A stretch of DNA of 64,000 nucleotides. Source: Lachnospiraceae bacterium (GTDB lineage: Bacteria > Bacillota > Clostridia > Lachnospirales > Lachnospiraceae). Below, one piece after another: positions 59,989 to 64,000 of this stretch. The notes under the pieces were generated by a model. It worked only from the letters and a program-made list of their open reading frames with translations. It was not told where the DNA came from and searched no databases. The position numbers and the translations under genes are program-made. Position 1 is the first letter of the stretch; each line of letters begins with the position of its first letter. The stretch lies in NCBI GenBank assembly GCA_022790855.1, contig JAAVYA010000007.1, positions 62,001-126,000 of the forward strand, in the 5' to 3' direction.

Positions 59989-61665
59989 CTATAAGCCACA
60001 GTTCACGTCCGGATACAGCGCCTCCGACTCCAATTTGACTTTCTCTCCTAACTGCTCCCCTTCTCCAATGTTTCCATAATCGTAAACAGTTCCATTGTTA
60101 TCAATGTAGCGTATGACTTTTCCATCTTTAAAATATAGACGGTATTCTTCGCTCCCGGCAAATATAAATGCAAAGTAAAGTTCCTGGTTATGGTAATAAT
60201 ACTCCCTCGTATAGTCCCACTCATTATAACCAGCTGGGAGTACGCCTTTGATGGCATAACCAAACTCAAAATAGTATTTCCCCTGTCCATATTCCCCATA
60301 CATCAGAGAATCCTGTCTCTCCTGAGTGTCGTAAAACCATTCCCTGATTTGAGCTACTTCTGCCTCCACATCTACAGATCCCTGCAAATCTTCACTGAAT
60401 GAAGATAAGAACTGCACATTTGCCTGCTCAATCTCACTCATATTCTGGTAGATGCTTTCCTGGTCATGGCTTCGTTCCGTGATCTTCTGATACCATTCTT
60501 TTGTTTCAAAATAATCCTGAATCCCCTGAACTCCAAACTGATAGCCTTTCCTGGCATACATCTCATTCACGACCATCTGGATGATCCCTTTTCCTTCTGG
60601 CAAATCGTCATAAGTGCCTGAGCGCAATTTCTCGATATCTTCCTCCGTAAGTATGCGTACGGCGCTGTCGCTGCAAAGATAGTCCCCGTCTTCTGAATCT
60701 GAAGAACTCCATTCATCCATAGCGTACAACATTCCTGATGTGCCCAAACCATAATTCTCTGAACTATAATTTGAGTCATGCCCATCCTTCCAGCCTATCT
60801 CATCAATTTCTTTTTGTATTGCATTGTACTCCTGTTCTGAAATTTCCGTATCGCCCATGAAATATGTATTCTCATTCCCATCCCACTTTCGGCTGATACA
60901 TTTTCCCTCTACAGGCTTATAGGTATCGTCATTTTTATTATATTCATATAGACTGGTATAAATATGCTCTTCTGGCGAATTATAAACCTCATCATCATTA
61001 CGCAGCAAATTGCCATGATACTTTTGGGCTGAGGCTATGCCGACTGAACCATCTTTTTTCACATAAAGCATAATATCAACATGGGATGCAACATGGGTAA
61101 ATATCTCAGGGATACCATCCTCATTAATATCATGGAACCCAAAGCTGTCGGCAAGCCCTATTTCAGCCAGATTATCTTCTATCGCGTCCCTGTAGCTCTG
61201 CCTCCAATCTATTTCGCCTGTATTTTCTTTTGCCTCAATAACGTCCTGATTTGGCTCTTCCTCTTCCGTATCTTCTTCCCTTTCTTTTTCTTCCATCGTT
61301 ACTTCCACAACCAGATCTTCTGCTGTTTCTTCTTTTTCCTGCTCCTCTGAATCGGCTGCTTTTTCTTCTTCTGATTCTTCTGCCCCCGCCAACGGCTCTT
61401 TTGGTTTGTCTTTGCCGCCAATCATACCTGTCGCAAATAAGACAGCCGCCCCTATGGCCAGAAGCAATCCCACGGAGCATACTCCTATGATGAACGGCTT
61501 TCTGCTCTTACCTTGTGTTTCTACATCAGAACTGTTTTTCCCGGCTTCACCACTTACATCAATTTTCTTTCCTCCTGCGGCAGTCTCTTCCTTAACCGGT
61601 GTCCCACAGCTTCCACAAAAGCTTCCTCCTTCTAGTATCTTTGCACCACAATTCCTGCAAAACAT
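59989..61665 (-). CDS. Zinc-ribbon membrane protein with acidic linker and extracytoplasmic domain (558 aa)
   Basis: MFCRNCGAKILEGGSFCGSCGTPV; TM FIIGVCSVGLLLAIGAAVLFATGMI; Glu-rich linker. Confidence 0.88.
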   Translation of the reverse strand: MFCRNCGAKILEGGSFCGSCGTPVKEETAAGGKKIDVSGEAGKNSSDVETQGKSRKPFIIGVCSVGLLLAIGAAVLFATGMIGGKDKPKEPLAGAEESEEEKAADSEEQEKEETAEDLVVEVTMEEKEREEDTEEEEPNQDVIEAKENTGEIDWRQSYRDAIEDNLAEIGLADSFGFHDINEDGIPEIFTHVASHVDIMLYVKKDGSVGIASAQKYHGNLLRNDDEVYNSPEEHIYTSLYEYNKNDDTYKPVEGKCISRKWDGNENTYFMGDTEISEQEYNAIQKEIDEIGWKDGHDSNYSSENYGLGTSGMLYAMDEWSSSDSEDGDYLCSDSAVRILTEEDIEKLRSGTYDDLPEGKGIIQMVVNEMYARKGYQFGVQGIQDYFETKEWYQKITERSHDQESIYQNMSEIEQANVQFLSSFSEDLQGSVDVEAEVAQIREWFYDTQERQDSLMYGEYGQGKYYFEFGYAIKGVLPAGYNEWDYTREYYYHNQELYFAFIFAGSEEYRLYFKDGKVIRYIDNNGTVYDYGNIGEGEQLGEKVKLESEALYPDVNCGL

Positions 61666-61870
61666 TTCTATCTTTCTCCCTTCCTTCCACGCAAAAACTT
61701 TCTCTCATTTGTGCAGTTAGTTCTGACAAACTCAAGCGTCTGGAAGCCATTTTCGGGGACGCCAGACGTATTTCATTTTCTTATTTTAGCTTGAACTATT
61801 TGAGGCATGTCTGCACCAGCCCCCTCATAAGAGGGAGCAGAACAACATCCGCTATATGGTACATCGTGAT

Positions 61871-63214
61871 TTACTTTTTAATCTTGCCGCTCAGTTTTGC
61901 CTTGCTCCATGCACTATACAATATTTCTTTGCCGGATTTCTTGTAGCTGCGTATCCTTACGTAATACTTCTTGCCTGTTTCCAGCTTTGTAAAAGTGTAA
62001 GAGGTCTTTGACAGGGCCTTGGATTTCATATTCTTCTTAAATTTCTTATCTGTGCTTATCTGCACATAATACCCCAAAGCCATCTTATCCTTTGCCCAGC
62101 TCATAGTTAGTTTCTTCCCCTCCGCTGCTTTCGCTGTCTTCACGGACGGTTTCTTGGGGCTTACTTTTATGGTCACCTTCTTGGTTGTACTTCCTGCCTT
62201 GATTGTGATGATGGCAATGCCGGTATTTTTGATCGTTACCTTGCCCGTATTCTTATTAACTGTGGCAATCTTCGGCTTAGAGCTCGTAAAGGTCATTTTG
62301 CTCTTTGATGTGGCATTGATTTTGAATGGTTTTGCGCCATATGCAACTTTATATACCGTCTTCTTGCAGGTTATTTTAGAATCTGCCGCTTTTACAATTT
62401 TAAAGGTTACGGACTTTTTCCCCATATATTTGCCTTTTCCTGTCACGGTCACCTTTGCTGTCCCTGCCCTCGTATTATTGCTGTAGGAAACGGTGTAATC
62501 TTTATTTGCAGATAATTTTTTGCCATTCAGCTTCACGGTGACCGAGGGTTTTTTGGCTTTTCCATCGTAGGTGTAGCTGGTTTTGGACAATGTGACGCTG
62601 GCTTTGGAAATATCCGTTTTTTCAGAACCTGTGTTGAATGTAAATCCATTATCCTTTGCATATTTCTCTGCCGCTGTACCTTTTGTACCATAGATGGTGA
62701 AATCAGGGATTTTTTCCAAACTGCCAAAAGGGCTATGCCCCTGACCAAAAACGCGTTTATAGCCAAAGGCGCTACTTCCGATACGCGTCACACTTTTGGG
62801 GATTGTTACGCTCGTTAAAGCGTTGGCGCCAACAAACGCAGACTGTTCTATTTCCTTCAAACCAGGCGAAATTGTTACGCTCGTTAAACCACTGCAGTCG
62901 CTAAATGCACTACCCTCCATATTCGTTACGCTGGCTGGGATTGTTACGCTCGTTAAACTGCTGCAGTCTTTAAATGCACCAGTTTCGATACGGGTTACTT
63001 GCTTCCCATCAATCTCTGACGGAATCACGACATCTCCGCCTTTTCCCGTATATTTTCCAATACCCACGCAATCTGCATGTATCACATACTCGAAATCTCC
63101 AAACACCTGAGTCTCACTTCCAGCCGCCTCTGTCTCCAAGCCCAAGCCGGGCAGACACGGCAGTATCATTGCCATTGCCAGTATACCAGCCAAAATCCTC
63201 TTCCATCTTTTCAT
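61871..63214 (-). CDS. Secreted BspA-type LRR plus Ig-like/fibronectin-type repeat protein
   Basis: Signal peptide; IETGAFKDCSSLTSVTIPASVTNMEGSAFSDCSGLTSVTI LRR_5 repeats; Ig-like and FN3-like C-terminus. Confidence 0.88.
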   Translation of the reverse strand: MKRWKRILAGILAMAMILPCLPGLGLETEAAGSETQVFGDFEYVIHADCVGIGKYTGKGGDVVIPSEIDGKQVTRIETGAFKDCSSLTSVTIPASVTNMEGSAFSDCSGLTSVTISPGLKEIEQSAFVGANALTSVTIPKSVTRIGSSAFGYKRVFGQGHSPFGSLEKIPDFTIYGTKGTAAEKYAKDNGFTFNTGSEKTDISKASVTLSKTSYTYDGKAKKPSVTVKLNGKKLSANKDYTVSYSNNTRAGTAKVTVTGKGKYMGKKSVTFKIVKAADSKITCKKTVYKVAYGAKPFKINATSKSKMTFTSSKPKIATVNKNTGKVTIKNTGIAIITIKAGSTTKKVTIKVSPKKPSVKTAKAAEGKKLTMSWAKDKMALGYYVQISTDKKFKKNMKSKALSKTSYTFTKLETGKKYYVRIRSYKKSGKEILYSAWSKAKLSGKIKK

Positions 63215-63325
63215 GTTCTTTTTCCTCTCTTTCTGTTATCTTTTACTGCATACACTTTTTGTGCTTGAATTTACAAGATTATTTCTCACATGAAATTTGT
63301 CCTCCTTCGTTCCAAATTCTCCTAT

Positions 63326-63400
63326 ATTATACCATGTAACTTCTATTTTGGACATTTTTTTCTTTCATTTTGGATAATAATTTCTCTCACGAGGTGATTG
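63326..63400. promoter_or_regulatory. Second copy of the 57.6-kb divergent promoter, lacking palindrome and XRE gene
   Basis: ATTATA 63326..63331; TATTTTGGACA 63344..63354; CATTTTGGATA 63366..63376; ...ctctcacgaggtgattg matches the XRE leader. Confidence 0.75.
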
Positions 63401-63461
63401 CCAGGATGGAGTATGATAGTTGCTCTTACTGGCATTTTTCCATGCGTCTTCCATAAATTTT

Positions 63462-63500
63462 TTCAAAAAAAGTACCGCAATCCCTCAAGATTGCGGTACT
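63462..63500 (-). terminator. Rho-independent terminator
   Basis: AGTACCGCAATC-cctcaa-GATTGCGGTACT, 12-bp perfect arms; U7 on the minus strand. Confidence 0.8.
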
Positions 63501-63684
63501 TATCTGCATTTGGACATGTTCCATTCACAAAATGAATTTAAAACTTTCCAGCCTTCGTCATCACTTTGTACAGAATTTTGCAAAACATTGATTTTCTCCT
63601 CCCTTTCGTGCTAATCACTCTTTTTCATATCTTGCTTTATTCAGCTCCAACTCTATTGCATTTCGTACTACTGCACAACTTATT

Positions 63685-63975
63685 TTACAGTATCATCCTC
63701 TGTCCCAATAGCGTCTTCCCCTTCTGTCGCAGTTCAACAGCGTTCCATAAAGTGGCTCGGTCTGCATACTCTTTGTGTGCATTGGGTGGGAGAGTGATTT
63801 CACTATGCACTAAATCCTCATGGTATTTCGGGCAGTAGGTCTGCCCGTCAAACTCGCTGACAAGTATGCTCCTGCTGATATAGGATGCTTTCTCGACTGC
63901 CGACTGCCCCTTGCTCCGCTTGACTATGAAAAAACGTGTGCTTGCCTGTTTCGTGACATTACCCATACGCAACAC
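63685..63975 (-). pseudogene. Truncated MobA/MobL-type relaxase (N-terminal part only)
   Basis: KGQSAVEKASYISRS...YHEDLVHSEITLPPNAHKEYADRATLWNAVE matches the MobA/MobL N-terminus; terminates after about 96 codons. Confidence 0.65.
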
Positions 63976-64000
63976 CTACATTCTGCCGATAGAGTATTGT

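Overview
This window looks like a chromosome segment from a Lachnospiraceae-type Clostridia (Firmicutes); that assignment is an inference from gene content and style. Most of it is ordinary. It carries amino-acid biosynthesis genes (DAHP synthase/tyrA, pheST with a T-box leader, thrC, leuCD, ilvC/ilvN), pckA and citrate synthase, queA, a purine-nucleoside uptake operon (BMP lipoprotein, ABC ATPase, two permeases, deoD), two ABC exporter clusters, an EF-G paralogue, and envelope proteins (SpoIID-like, L,D-transpeptidase, several Big_2/Ig-like surface proteins, a 1511-aa repeat protein next to a class B sortase). The right end (about 56.6-64 kb) is more accessory: zinc-ribbon membrane proteins, a small XRE regulator, a DUF3846-like ORF, coding fragments and a truncated MobA/MobL relaxase. 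The best leads are: (1) a stand-alone AP2/degenerate-HNH/AP2 protein that appears domesticated, with a perfect 14-bp palindrome downstream of its -10; (2) a duplicated divergent promoter with identically spaced 22-bp-phased direct repeats, where one copy has lost both a palindrome and the XRE gene; (3) a zinc-ribbon/TM gene broken by two single-base homopolymer indels; (4) a 6S-like RNA followed by an ACAAAAGA repeat tail; (5) a dispersed 31-bp palindrome family, one copy of which is nested in a larger element with alternative pairings; (6) an EF-G paralogue with altered G3/G4 motifs; (7) a CheY plus MshEN-CheX gene pair with no chemotaxis genes nearby; (8) a sortase-B-type SPKTG motif at the extreme C-terminus with no membrane anchor. 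All family calls come from reading the sequence; no searches were run.
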